From Planctomycetota bacterium (GTDB lineage Bacteria > Planctomycetota > UBA1135 > UBA2386): a stretch of 64,000 bases of DNA. Within the stretch, counting starts at the first letter, position 1; every line of letters starts with the position of its first letter. The stretch spans positions 248,001 to 312,000 of the forward strand of contig JADJPQ010000002.1 of NCBI GenBank assembly GCA_016713175.1, read 5' to 3'. Positions 25,181 through 34,426 of the stretch are shown here, one piece after another. The translations under genes were made by a program, and so were the position numbers. The notes under the pieces were generated by a model. That model was not told where the DNA came from. It did no database searches and worked only from the letters and a program-made list of their open reading frames with translations.

Positions 25181-26185
25181 GTGCCATCTGACGTTCCCAT
25201 CGGTTCAGCTGACCTCGAGCTGACCTCGCGCGTGCCACCCTGGGGCGATGGCCAACCGCTGCTCGAGTACCTGTGCCGGCGCTTCCCTTACCTCGACCGC
25301 GACGGTTGGCTGCAAGCCATCGCCGAACGACGGCTGACGATCCGCGGTGCGATCGCGCATGCCGGGCAACCGCTGCGCCGCGGCGATCCGGTGACCTACC
25401 GGCGGGCGCACCGCGAACCACCGGTCGTTACCGAGGTCCCGATCCTGCATCAGGACGCTGACCTGGTCGTCGCCGCCAAGCCAGCGCACCTGCCGATGCA
25501 TGCCGATGGTGCGTTCATCCGGAATACGTTGGTGCATCTGCTGCAGCAGCGGCTCGACCCGGCGCTGCGCCTCGTACACCGACTCGATCGCGAGACCAGC
25601 GGCGTGATCGTCGCCGCCCGCACCCGCACCGCCGCCGACCACTTGCTCGCCCAGTTCGCCGCCGGCACGGTCGGCAAGCAGTATCTGGCGGTCGTCCGCG
25701 GCGTCGTCGCCGACCCGGTGTTGACCGTCGACGGGCCGATCGGCAGAGCCTCCGGCAGCGCGATCTCGCTGCGCCGCGCCGTCGTCGCGGCAACCGCGGC
25801 GGACGCGACGCCGGCACGCACGACATTCGCGGTGCTGCACCGCGGCGAACACCACACCGTGCTGCGCTGCACACCGGCAACCGGTCGCACGCACCAGATC
25901 CGCGTCCATCTCGAGCATGTCGGGCATCCGCTGCTCGGCGATCTGCTGTATGGCCAACCGGACCACGCCTGGCTCGAGTTCGTGCATCGCGTGAAGGCCG
26001 GCGGCGATCCGCAGGCACCGAGACCGGATGGCACGACCCGACAGCTGCTGCATGCCTCGTCACTGACGTTCGTGCATCCCGGCGCCACGTCAGCGACGAC
26101 GTGGCACTCGCGACCACCCGCCGACTGGCTGCAATGGTGGCCGGATGCGCAGAATGACGCCGCCGCGGTAGCATCGACACCGTGA
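25181..26185 (+). CDS. RluA-family RNA pseudouridine synthase
   Basis: Starting at GTG 25,181, just after the hairpin, the protein has 334 residues. GTG 25,232 is an alternative. An S4-like RNA-binding segment is at about 20-75 (GWLQAIAERRLTIRG, PLRRGDPVTYRR). The catalytic motif HRLDRETSG has Asp136. GKQYLAVVRG and TGRTHQIRVHLEHVGHPLLG complete the RluA signature. The enzyme would convert uridine to pseudouridine in rRNA or tRNA; which of the RluA, RluC or RluD targets applies cannot be read from sequence. The stop overlaps the next gene's GTG by four bases. Confidence 0.92.
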   Translation: MPSDVPIGSADLELTSRVPPWGDGQPLLEYLCRRFPYLDRDGWLQAIAERRLTIRGAIAHAGQPLRRGDPVTYRRAHREPPVVTEVPILHQDADLVVAAKPAHLPMHADGAFIRNTLVHLLQQRLDPALRLVHRLDRETSGVIVAARTRTAADHLLAQFAAGTVGKQYLAVVRGVVADPVLTVDGPIGRASGSAISLRRAVVAATAADATPARTTFAVLHRGEHHTVLRCTPATGRTHQIRVHLEHVGHPLLGDLLYGQPDHAWLEFVHRVKAGGDPQAPRPDGTTRQLLHASSLTFVHPGATSATTWHSRPPADWLQWWPDAQNDAAAVASTP

Positions 26186-26877
26186 ACGCGTTCTCGCTGC
26201 GCGCCGCTGTCCTGGCGGTCTCGATGGGATGGACCGCCTGTGGCGCGCCGGCGCCGCCACCGACGCCCCTACCGGATCCCGCCATCTGCCGCGCGCTGGT
26301 GCATGCCGAGCCCAAGGCTTGGGCCGCAGCGTTGCCGCCGGTGCAGGGCCTCGGCGCCGGCGCCGCGCCGCTGCTGGTCGACGAACTGCGCGCGCAGCCG
26401 ACGGCGCCCGGCGCGCAGGCCGCGGTCGCAGCCCTCGGCCGACTCGGCAACCCAGCCGCCGAACCGTTCCTGCTCGAACTGTTGCACGATCGCGGCGACC
26501 TTGCGCTGGAAGCCGCGCAGGCGCTGGGCACGCTGCCTGCTGCAGCGGCGACCAACGCCCTGCTCGACACGATGCGCGATCGGCTGGCGGATGCGACGCT
26601 GCGCACGGCATGCGCCGCATCGTTGCTGCGACTCGGCCAGACGGCGGCGGTCCGCGAGTTCATCGTCGCGGTCCTGCTGGCAGGCACTCCAGATGGCCAA
26701 CAGGGCGCGCAGCGCTTCGGGCTGCCGAACAAGAGCCGCTGGGCCCACGAACGACACTTGTTGATCCGCGCGCTGCAGGCGGTCGCCGGTCAGGACTTCG
26801 GGCTCGACACCGATGCACCGTGGCCGGCGCTGTCCGCCGCGACGGCGCGGGTCGACGCGTGGCTGCGCGCGCGCTGA
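26182..26877 (+). CDS. HEAT-repeat-like exported protein
   Basis: The 231-residue protein starts with GTG overlapping the synthase stop (GTGA). The N-terminus (RAAVLAVSMGWTAC) is a signal with a weak lipobox at Cys20 (Trp at -3 is unusual). The rest consists of paired helices of HEAT type: AAVAALGRLGNPAAEPFLLE, then ALEAAQALGTLP and RTACAASLLRLGQ. Such repeats act as protein-binding scaffolds. No catalytic site is visible. It ends 4 bases before the stop of the convergent gene. Confidence 0.75.
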   Translation: MNAFSLRAAVLAVSMGWTACGAPAPPPTPLPDPAICRALVHAEPKAWAAALPPVQGLGAGAAPLLVDELRAQPTAPGAQAAVAALGRLGNPAAEPFLLELLHDRGDLALEAAQALGTLPAAAATNALLDTMRDRLADATLRTACAASLLRLGQTAAVREFIVAVLLAGTPDGQQGAQRFGLPNKSRWAHERHLLIRALQAVAGQDFGLDTDAPWPALSAATARVDAWLRAR

Positions 26878-26881
26878 AGCG

Positions 26882-27457
26882 TCAAGGAAACATCGGCGCC
26901 GCGGTGTGCACGACGACGTCGCGCACACCATCGTTGCGCAGCAGCACGCGACCCTTGATCGGCATGTGCCGTCGTTCGGCCTCGAACACCACGTCGGCGT
27001 CGCCCTGGCCAAGCTGGCTCAGGTCGGTCAGCAGGTTGACATTGGCGTAGCCCAACTGCAGCAACCGGGTCTCGACGACGCCGCGCAACCGTTCGCTGCG
27101 CGACACTGCGGGCGCCGCCGCGGGCTCGCTGGTGCCGATCGGGCCGGTCAATTCGAGCCGCGACGGCGGCGGCGGGATGGCAATGACCGCCTCGCGCACG
27201 TTGGTCGTCGCTTCGCGCAGGTCCTCGAGGTCTTCGTGCAGGCGTTGCAACTGCGCTTCGATCCGCTGCAACGGCAGACGCTCGGGCGCGTCGGCCCGCG
27301 GTTCCAGTCGCGACAGGATCGCCTGCAGCCGGTCGTCGAGCGTGCGGATCCCGGCCAGGTGTCGCAGGTGCTCTTCGGCCCGGCTGAGGCGGACGTGCAC
27401 CAGCACGTAGCCGATCAACAGGGCGACGAAGAACAGGCTGAACTGCCAGGTTGCCAT
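26882..27457 (-). CDS. membrane-anchored coiled-coil protein of unknown function
   Basis: The 191-residue protein starts MATWQFSLFFVALLIGYVLV, an N-terminal membrane helix. A predicted coiled coil (about 26-90, with LQRIEAQLQRLHEDLEDLRE) follows, and the C-terminal 70 residues resemble a small alpha/beta domain (ETRLLQLGYANVNLL, KGRVLLRNDGVRDVVVH). A GTG 6 bases upstream is an alternative start. It lies 12 bases after the permease gene on the same strand, so the two are probably co-transcribed. Confidence 0.7.
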   Translation of the reverse strand: MATWQFSLFFVALLIGYVLVHVRLSRAEEHLRHLAGIRTLDDRLQAILSRLEPRADAPERLPLQRIEAQLQRLHEDLEDLREATTNVREAVIAIPPPPSRLELTGPIGTSEPAAAPAVSRSERLRGVVETRLLQLGYANVNLLTDLSQLGQGDADVVFEAERRHMPIKGRVLLRNDGVRDVVVHTAAPMFP

Positions 27458-27469
27458 TGCCACCGGACT

Positions 27470-28903
27470 CTAGCCCGCCGGCGGGCGGGCCTCCAGCCGG
27501 CTGTTGCGGCCCAGCACCCAGAACCCGTAGCACGGCAGGCCGGCGCCGATGATGCCAAGGCCGATCAGGGCGTTCTTGCGTTCGCCTTCGTCCCATAGCA
27601 GCGCGACCACGAACCCGACCGACACCAGGATGAACAGCGCCGGCGACCATGGATAGCCAAAGCACTTCGACGGCCGCTCGGCGTCCGGTCGCCGCCACCG
27701 CAGCCGGTACACCCCGGCAACGGTGATGGCATAGAACAGGAACCCGGCGAACACGACGAACGCGGTGACATCGTGGAAGCCGCGCAGACCCCAGGTCTTC
27801 GGCGTGAACCACGGCACCAGCACGATCGCCAGCGCCCAGATCGCCTGCGTCCAGATCGCCACCACCGGCGTGCCCCAGCGCGGACTCACCCACGTCAGAG
27901 CCCTGGGCAGCATGCCATCCTGCGCCATCGCGTAGAACGCCCGTGGCGACGACAGCAGGTTGGGGTTGGCCGAACCGGCGATCGAGATCGCGACGAACAA
28001 CGTCAGGTAACCCGCCAGTTCCTTCGAGAACACGCGTTCGACCGTCAGCGCCGCGACGCGCTGATCGTTGCCCTCGGCGATCGAGCGCATTTCCTCGAAC
28101 GGCACGACATGCAGATAGAGCGCGTTCACCGCGGTGTAGAGCGCGATCAGGACCAGCATGCCGACGATCAATCCGAGCGGCAGGTCGCGCTGCGGCTGCT
28201 TCAGTTCTGCGGCATTGAACGGCAGCTGGTACCAGCCCTCGTAGGCCCAGAAGATCGCCGTGAATGCCGTCACCATCGCGCCCAGCGTCAGCGAGGTCTG
28301 CACGCCCTCGGCCAGCGGTGGCGCCGCCGCTCCGGCCGGTTGCGTGCCGACCATCATGACGCCGCCGACGATCAACACCGAGAACGCGCCGACCTTGGCC
28401 AGCGTCGCGACGTTCTGCAGCAAGGCGCCGAGGAACACCCCGAAATGGTTGACGAGCGCCAGTCCCAGGATCAGTCCGCCGGCGACAACGATCTTCCACG
28501 CCGGACTGCCGGTTGCGGGGGACGCGTCGACCTCGAACAGCGGCAACAGGTAATCGGCGAACGCCAGGGCCAGGGCGGCGACGGTGCCGGTGTTGATGAC
28601 CAGGAAGAACGTCCAGCCATAGAGGAACGCGACGCCGCGCCCCCAGCCTTCGCGCAGGAACGCATACTGCCCGCCGGCTTCGGGAAACATCGCCCCGAGT
28701 TCGGCATACGCGAACGCCCCGAACAGACAGATGATGCCGAGCCCGACCCAGAGCACGTAGACCCATGGCTCGCTCGGCACGCTGTGCGCGACCTGCAGCG
28801 GCTTCAGGAAGATGCCCGAACCGATGACGGCGCCGACCGTGATCGAGATCGCACTGAGCAGGCCGAGCCGACGACGCAGTCCGCCACCTGGGTTGCCATC
28901 CAT
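27470..28903 (-). CDS. APC-superfamily amino acid permease
   Basis: The 477-residue protein has about 12 membrane helices. The first holds ITVGAVIGSGIFLKP, the GSGIF unwinding motif that binds the substrate backbone in APC transporters. AYAELGAMFPEAGGQYAFLR is the conserved helix-2 region of the LAT/basic amino acid branch. It should exchange or import amino acids; the substrate cannot be read from sequence. The start at 28,903 gives 20 cytoplasmic residues before helix 1. It diverges from the antiporter gene with 74 bases between starts, and an anchored coiled-coil gene follows it. Confidence 0.9.
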   Translation of the reverse strand: MDGNPGGGLRRRLGLLSAISITVGAVIGSGIFLKPLQVAHSVPSEPWVYVLWVGLGIICLFGAFAYAELGAMFPEAGGQYAFLREGWGRGVAFLYGWTFFLVINTGTVAALALAFADYLLPLFEVDASPATGSPAWKIVVAGGLILGLALVNHFGVFLGALLQNVATLAKVGAFSVLIVGGVMMVGTQPAGAAAPPLAEGVQTSLTLGAMVTAFTAIFWAYEGWYQLPFNAAELKQPQRDLPLGLIVGMLVLIALYTAVNALYLHVVPFEEMRSIAEGNDQRVAALTVERVFSKELAGYLTLFVAISIAGSANPNLLSSPRAFYAMAQDGMLPRALTWVSPRWGTPVVAIWTQAIWALAIVLVPWFTPKTWGLRGFHDVTAFVVFAGFLFYAITVAGVYRLRWRRPDAERPSKCFGYPWSPALFILVSVGFVVALLWDEGERKNALIGLGIIGAGLPCYGFWVLGRNSRLEARPPAG

Positions 28904-28977
28904 GCGCGGCAGGCTATCGCCATGGCCACGCGAAATCGCGCGCGACGACGTGCGCGGTCGGCGCTACCGTCGCACGC

Positions 28978-31089
28978 ATGTCCGGCAGATTGCGCTGGCT
29001 CGTCGCCGCCGCGTTCGTCCTGCTGTTCTTCCTGATCCCATCGCCATTGGCGCAGCGGAGCGGGCGGACCTGCATGACGGCGCTGCAGATCCGCGAATGG
29101 CTGCTCGGTGGCACCGACCCGGGCAGTTCGCCGCTGGCGACGTGGCGTCAAGGCGGAACCGCGCCACCCCTGCACGTCGATCTCCGCCGCAGCCCACCGA
29201 TCACCGACGCCGCCGAACTGGCGCGATGGCAAGGCGACTACGCCCGACTGGCGATCGAATGGGCCGCCGCCGCGACCACCAACGGCCTGCCGACGCGGAT
29301 CGACGGCGCGCGCGGCGCCTTGCCGCTGCTGATCCGGATCGGCGAACACGGCGCCCAGGCCGAACTGCCGAACCCCGATGGCAGCAAAGCGGTGCGCACC
29401 GTGCCGTTCTTCGGCCGCGAGAGCCTGCTGCCAGCGTTCGTCGCGATCGTGCTGGCGGTGCTGACGCAGCGCGTGCTGTTGGCGCTGGCAGCAGGTTGCC
29501 TCGCCGGTGGCATCGCCTGGGCGTTCACGCTGCATCCGCAGGCCGGCAGCCGGTCGACGCTGCAGAAGCTCGCCGACGGTGCCTTTCAGTTCGTCGGCGA
29601 CGCGTTGTGGCGGCGGTCTCTGTGCGAGGACTTCTACGTCCGGATCACGCTGTTCGTCGTGTTCTTGTTCATGGCGATCGGGTTGATGACCAGGTGCGGC
29701 GGCATCCAGGGCCTGGTCGACAGGATCGCGCGCTTCGCCAGCGGTCCGGTCCGCAGCCAGCTGTGCGCATTCGCCACCGGCCTGTCGATGTTCTTCGACG
29801 ACTACAGCTCGTGCATCGTCACCGGCACGACGATGCAACCGCTGACCGACCGCGCGGGGGTGTCGCGCGAGAAGCTGGCGTGGATCGTCGATTCGACCGC
29901 CGCGCCGATCGCCAGCCTGTCGGTGTTCTCGACCTGGATCGCCTACGAGATGTCGCAGTACCGCGTGCCCTTGACGCAGGTGACGCGACCCGATGGCCGG
30001 CCGTACGCGGCGACCGAGGCGTTTGCGGTGTTCCTGCAGACGATGCCGTACCGCTTCTACTGCGTATTCGCGCTGTTCATGGTGTTCTTGTGCATCGTGC
30101 TGCGCCGCGATTTCGGACCGATGCTCGCCGCCGAACGCCGCGCCCGCCATCTCGGCAAGCCGCTCGCCGACGATGCCAGACCGATGGCCGGCACCGGGCT
30201 CGGCGACGCGGCGCCGGCCGCCGGCACGCCGACACGGGCGCGGAACGCGCTGCTGCCGCTGCTGGTCCTGGTGCTGGGCACGATCGGCATCATGCTGTGG
30301 CAGGGCTCGCGCCAGTGGCAGGCAAGGACCGACGAGGACTCGGGCTTCGTCGGCGGGCTGCGGTTCCTGCTCGCCAACGCGCAGAGCGATTGGGCGCTGC
30401 TGCTCGCGTCGGTGTCGGCGTGGCTCTTGGTGATCGCGCTGATCGTGGGCCAGCGGCTGTTGCCCTCACGCGCAATCGTCGCGACCTCGCTGCGCGCAAC
30501 CCGCGCCCTCGGACTCGCCTTCGGCATCCTGTTCTTGGCGTGGAGCCTCGGCCACCTGTGCCGCGACCTCGGCACCAGCATCTGGTTGACCGCCGCGTTC
30601 CGCGACTGGATGTCCGCGGCGGCGCTGCCGCTGGTGCTGTTCTTCTCGGCCTGCCTGATCGCGTTCGCGACCGGGACCAGCTATGGCACGATGGCGATCC
30701 TGCTGCCCAACGTCGTCGTGCTCGCGCATCAGATCGGCACCGAAGCGCAGTTCACCGGCAGTGCGGCCGCCGGCGGCCCGGCCTTGATGCTGCTGTCGAT
30801 CGGGGCTGTGCTCGAAGGTGCGATCTTCGGCGATCATTGTTCGCCGATCTCCGACACCACGGTGCTGAGCTCGCTCGGTTCGCGCTGCGACCATCTGGCG
30901 CACGTGCAGACGCAGATGCCGTATGCGGTGCTGACGATGCTGGTGGCGGCGACCTGCGGCTACCTGCCGATGGTGCTGATCGGGCCGCAATGGTGGCCGC
31001 TGGCGTGGGCAGGCGGCGCCTTGGTGCTGGCCGGGTTCCTGCTCTGGCGCGGCCGCGATCCGGCGGCGCCGTTCAGACCCAGCGCGTGA
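28978..31089 (+). CDS. NhaC-family Na+/H+ antiporter-like membrane protein
   Basis: The 703-residue protein begins with a membrane helix, then about 120 mostly soluble residues (about 28-148), then the antiporter core. Core motifs are FFDDYSSCIVTGTTMQPLTD, DSTAAPIASLSVFSTWI, TGTSYGTMAILLP and GDHCSPISDTTVLSS, all hallmarks of the NhaC/Na_H_antiporter family; the paired aspartates are likely ion ligands. It would exchange Na+ for H+, or a small metabolite as in MleN. The long N-terminal loop between helices 1 and 2 is unusual and probably periplasmic. The 3' end overlaps the convergent GYF_2/TM2 gene by 17 bases. Confidence 0.88.
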   Translation: MSGRLRWLVAAAFVLLFFLIPSPLAQRSGRTCMTALQIREWLLGGTDPGSSPLATWRQGGTAPPLHVDLRRSPPITDAAELARWQGDYARLAIEWAAAATTNGLPTRIDGARGALPLLIRIGEHGAQAELPNPDGSKAVRTVPFFGRESLLPAFVAIVLAVLTQRVLLALAAGCLAGGIAWAFTLHPQAGSRSTLQKLADGAFQFVGDALWRRSLCEDFYVRITLFVVFLFMAIGLMTRCGGIQGLVDRIARFASGPVRSQLCAFATGLSMFFDDYSSCIVTGTTMQPLTDRAGVSREKLAWIVDSTAAPIASLSVFSTWIAYEMSQYRVPLTQVTRPDGRPYAATEAFAVFLQTMPYRFYCVFALFMVFLCIVLRRDFGPMLAAERRARHLGKPLADDARPMAGTGLGDAAPAAGTPTRARNALLPLLVLVLGTIGIMLWQGSRQWQARTDEDSGFVGGLRFLLANAQSDWALLLASVSAWLLVIALIVGQRLLPSRAIVATSLRATRALGLAFGILFLAWSLGHLCRDLGTSIWLTAAFRDWMSAAALPLVLFFSACLIAFATGTSYGTMAILLPNVVVLAHQIGTEAQFTGSAAAGGPALMLLSIGAVLEGAIFGDHCSPISDTTVLSSLGSRCDHLAHVQTQMPYAVLTMLVAATCGYLPMVLIGPQWWPLAWAGGALVLAGFLLWRGRDPAAPFRPSA

Positions 31090-31573
31090 GCCGCCGATCC
31101 TCGGCGTCGCGGAAACCGCCACACAGGATCACGATCCAGTCGATCAGCCACCAGATGCCGGAGATCAACAGGCCGATGCCGGTCAACGTCAACAGCAGCA
31201 TCGCGACGCCCGAGCCGACCCTGCCGGTGTAGAAGCGATGAACGCCGAGCGGGCCGAGCAGGAACGCCAGCAGGAACGCCACCAGGATCAGCCGGTGCGA
31301 AGTCTGTTCGCCGGGCGCCAACGGGTAGCCGGCGGTCTCCGGGTGCACCGGCGCCGGCGTCGGTCGCGGCGGCGGCGGCAGGTTCGGCAGCGGCGGCACG
31401 CGCGGCGGTTCGATCACGATCCCGGGCACGGCGGCGAGCCGGACCCACGCCGGAGTGCCTTCGAGCCAGGCCAGGTCCTGACCCAGCAGGCGTCCTTCGC
31501 GCAGCAACAGGTTGGCCTGATCGACCGAGAACGGACCGAAGTTGTTGCCCTGGCGATGGACGAGGATGGTCAT
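31073..31573 (-). CDS. GYF_2 and TM2 domain membrane protein
   Basis: The 166-residue protein has a GYF_2 domain at about 4-50 (VHRQGNNFGPFSVDQANLLL), then a proline-rich linker (PPLPNLPPPPRPTPAP). The TM2 domain at about 91-166 has two helices around FLLGPLGVHRFYTGRVGSG and a WWLIDWIVIL segment. GYF_2 often binds proline-rich peptides. The frame extends upstream, but the family begins at MTILVHRQ, so ATG 31,573 is chosen. It is 44 bases downstream of the next gene on the same strand and may share its transcript. Confidence 0.85.
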   Translation of the reverse strand: MTILVHRQGNNFGPFSVDQANLLLREGRLLGQDLAWLEGTPAWVRLAAVPGIVIEPPRVPPLPNLPPPPRPTPAPVHPETAGYPLAPGEQTSHRLILVAFLLAFLLGPLGVHRFYTGRVGSGVAMLLLTLTGIGLLISGIWWLIDWIVILCGGFRDAEDRRLTRWV

Positions 31574-31617
31574 GGGTGGCACGACGATGACGAACGTCGG
31601 CAGGAGTACTCGAAGAA

Positions 31618-32592
31618 CTACCGCAGCAGCATGCGCAGGGCCATCAGATCGGTCGCCGGCATCCGGCCCGCGCGCGCCAGACCACAGGCCACCCACAGCC
31701 GGACCAGGCGACCATCGCCGGCCGCCGCCGCCGCCCGCGCTTGCTGCAGCGCTTCGGCTGGTGTCACATCGACCGGTTCGACCGTCGTCACCGGCAGGGT
31801 CGGGAACGTCACACCACGGGCCTCGACGATCCGCAGCGTGGCCTCCGTGGCCAACGCCGAAACGACCCGACCGGTCCGTTCCTGGCCCTCGCGGAACACC
31901 CGGACCAGCCGATCCGCCGGCAGCGGCGACGCCGCCGGGACGGCCGGCGGCCCACCCGCCAACGACAACCGCGGCCACGCATGCAAACTCGCGGCGGCAT
32001 CGAGGGCGTCGGCGATGGCCTGGTCGGGAACCGCCAGCAGGGCGTCGAGCCGGACCCGTGCCGCCAGCACCCGCCCATCGGCAAGGTCGCGACACAACGT
32101 TTCGATCGCCGTCGCCTGCAGCGTCGCGAGTTGTTCCCGCAACTGGATCACTTCCGGCGCAGCGTCACCGGCAGGCAACAACCGGGTCAGATCAGCCAGC
32201 GCCAGCCTCGCCCGACCGAAGTATCCGGCCTCGGCCTCTTCGATCGCGAGCGAACGGACCGCGGCGATGCGGTCGGCGTCGACGGGCTCGCGCGTTGGCG
32301 GAGCCGACGTGGTCCCGCCGGCGGCGGGTGGCGGACTCTGGGCAGCCGGCATCGCCGCGCCGTCTTGGGCGGCACCGACCGCGCCCGCTGATGTCGCCGG
32401 CGACCCGGTGGCGGATGCCTTCGACGACCCCGCTGGCGGCGACACCGGCGGCGGCGGCGACGGGCTGGCGCCGGAGTCCCCCGCGTTCCCTGGCTCGGTC
32501 CCGAACCACCCCGCCCCGCGACCGAGCACCAGACAGACGACGAGAATCGCCGTCAACCACCCACCGCGCAGGAGCCACCGCCGCCGTCGCAT
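31618..32592 (-). CDS. membrane-anchored protein of unknown function
   Basis: The 324-residue protein starts MRRRRWLLRGGWLTAILVV, a short basic stretch and one membrane helix. A proline/serine/alanine-rich linker follows to about 105. The C-terminal 200 residues are helical and TPR-like (RSLAIEEAEAGYFGRARLAL, EALQQARAAAAAGD). I see no catalytic motif. It diverges from the phosphoesterase gene with 79 bases between starts. Confidence 0.65.
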   Translation of the reverse strand: MRRRRWLLRGGWLTAILVVCLVLGRGAGWFGTEPGNAGDSGASPSPPPPVSPPAGSSKASATGSPATSAGAVGAAQDGAAMPAAQSPPPAAGGTTSAPPTREPVDADRIAAVRSLAIEEAEAGYFGRARLALADLTRLLPAGDAAPEVIQLREQLATLQATAIETLCRDLADGRVLAARVRLDALLAVPDQAIADALDAAASLHAWPRLSLAGGPPAVPAASPLPADRLVRVFREGQERTGRVVSALATEATLRIVEARGVTFPTLPVTTVEPVDVTPAEALQQARAAAAAGDGRLVRLWVACGLARAGRMPATDLMALRMLLR

Positions 32593-32671
32593 CGTCGCAT
32601 CATCGCACAGCGTGGCCGAATGTGCAGCGGCGACCTTGGCTCCCGGCTCGGCGGCGGGTACCCCAACCGCC

Positions 32672-34264
32672 ATGTGCACTTCGCGCAACGACCGATCGCC
32701 CGGCTGGCCGACGATGCTCCTGCTGCTGCTGACTCTTGCCGTCGCCATCGCGGCGCAGGATCCGCCAGCGACCACCGTCGCCGCACTCCGCCAGGGCAAC
32801 GCCGTGTTCCTGCACTGGAACGACTTCCACGGTCAGTTCCGACCGCAGCTCGCGCTGTGGAAGGCGCGCGGCGGGGGCGATCGTCGTCCGATCCCGCATG
32901 TCGGCGGCGCCGCGGCGCTGGCCGGCCACGTGCGGCGCGTTCGCGCCGAGGCCGCAACGACCGGACAGCGCGTGATCGTCACCGATGCCGGGGACTGGTA
33001 TCAGGGCACGATCGAAGGCAACGCCAGCAAGGGCCTGCTGGCCGTCCAGTTCTTGTCGCGGCTGCAGCCGGACGCGGTGGCGATCGGCAACCACGAGTAC
33101 GACTTCGGCCCGGACAACGTCCGCGCGCTGGTCGCGGCCGCGAAGTTCCCGGTGCTGGGTGCCAACGTGCTGATCGAGAACAGCCAGCAACGACAGCTGT
33201 GTGACTACGTGCGGCCGTTCCACGTGGTCGCCGTGCACGGCGTCAAGATCGCGCTCATCGGCGTGGTCACCGCCGACACCAAGGCAGTGTCGACGGGTCC
33301 GTGGGGCGACGCGACGTTCGAGGACGAACTCGCCGCAGTGCGCGCCACGCTGCCGGCAGCGAAAGCCGCGGCCGATGTCGTCGTGCTGCTGACCCACTGC
33401 GGCCTGGAAACCGATCGCGAGCTGGCCAAGGCGTTCCCCGAGATCCCGCTGATCCTCGGTGGTCATTCGCACACCGGCTTGAAGCAGCCCTATGTCGAAG
33501 GCTCGACCTGGATCGTGCAGACCCACGGCAAGGCCAGCGAGATCTACCGCGTCGACGCGCACGTGCACGCCGACCAGAAGCGCCTCGAACTGCTGCGCGG
33601 CGACTTGATCGAACTCGATCCGAGGACGCATCCGGACGATCCGGACACCGCCGCCTGGATCGCCCAGCAGACCAGGGACCTGACGGCACGATGGGATCGC
33701 GTGATCGCGACGCTCGAGACCCCGCTCGACGACGACCGCTCGTCGCGCTCGACCGCCGCCGGCAACCTGGTCTGTGACGTCTTCGTGCAAGCCGCGAAGG
33801 CGCAGCTGGCGTTCTCCAACAAGGGTGGCATCCGGACGCGCCTGCAGCCCGGGCCGCTGACGCCGCGCATGCTCTACGAGCTGCTGCCGTTCGAGAACAA
33901 CCTGGTGTCGATGGACCTGACCGGCGCGCAGATCCGCGCCGTGCTGCAGGCAGCGCTCGGCAAGGAACGACGACCGTTGGAGATCGGCGGCGGGCGCTAC
34001 CACTACGAAGTCGTCGATGGCGAACGCAAGCTGACGGCGGTGTGGGTCGGCGATGTGCTGATTGCCGACGACAAGACCTATCGCGTGGCAACCAGTTCGT
34101 TCCTGGCCCGCGGCGGCGACGGCCTGTCGGCCTTTGCCGACGGCAAGAACGTCCAGGACCACGAGGTGTTGCTGCGCGACGTGCTGATCGGCAAGGCCGA
34201 GCGGGACGGCAAACTGGTCGCCGACGGCACCAACCGGATCATGTTCGACGACGCTGGCAAGTAG
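32672..34264 (+). CDS. UshA-like 5'-nucleotidase / metallophosphoesterase
   Basis: The 530-residue protein has a signal peptide (MLLLLLTLAVAIAAQ from residue 15; an ATG at 32,714 is the alternative start). The calcineurin-like metal sites are all present: HWNDFHG with D51 and H53, DAGDWYQG with D108, GNHEYDFG with N140-H141, then LLTHCG and GGHSHTG. The C-terminal domain carries NKGGIR and PFENNLVSMDLTG, typical of 5'-nucleotidases. It should hydrolyse nucleotides or related phosphoesters outside the cytoplasm. The frame is open far upstream but antisense to other genes, so the start before the signal is chosen. It is the last gene before the eCIS operon. Confidence 0.92.
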   Translation: MCTSRNDRSPGWPTMLLLLLTLAVAIAAQDPPATTVAALRQGNAVFLHWNDFHGQFRPQLALWKARGGGDRRPIPHVGGAAALAGHVRRVRAEAATTGQRVIVTDAGDWYQGTIEGNASKGLLAVQFLSRLQPDAVAIGNHEYDFGPDNVRALVAAAKFPVLGANVLIENSQQRQLCDYVRPFHVVAVHGVKIALIGVVTADTKAVSTGPWGDATFEDELAAVRATLPAAKAAADVVVLLTHCGLETDRELAKAFPEIPLILGGHSHTGLKQPYVEGSTWIVQTHGKASEIYRVDAHVHADQKRLELLRGDLIELDPRTHPDDPDTAAWIAQQTRDLTARWDRVIATLETPLDDDRSSRSTAAGNLVCDVFVQAAKAQLAFSNKGGIRTRLQPGPLTPRMLYELLPFENNLVSMDLTGAQIRAVLQAALGKERRPLEIGGGRYHYEVVDGERKLTAVWVGDVLIADDKTYRVATSSFLARGGDGLSAFADGKNVQDHEVLLRDVLIGKAERDGKLVADGTNRIMFDDAGK

Positions 34265-34325
34265 TCCCGGTCCGAAACTCGACGGGATCGGCTGCAGCCT
34301 GTTGCGCGACCCCTTGCCCCCCTTG

Positions 34326-34345
34326 CCCACGCCTGGGAGCGTGGG
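34326..34345 (+). terminator. hairpin between the phosphoesterase gene and the eCIS operon
   Basis: CCCACGC (34,326-34,332) pairs with GCGTGGG (34,339-34,345) over a 6-base loop, about 60 bases after the phosphoesterase stop and 80 bases before the sheath start. There is no T-run directly after it (TAGCGTTTCGG follows). It may end the upstream transcript. The promoter of the eCIS operon must lie in or near this 162-base gap, but I see no clear sigma-70 boxes. Confidence 0.4.
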
Positions 34346-34426
34346 TAGCGTTTCGGGATCACTTGGTCGTCGTCGCGCCCGACGAAGTGCGCTGCGGCGA
34401 TCCCATCTCGCTCTGGAGGCTTGCCG

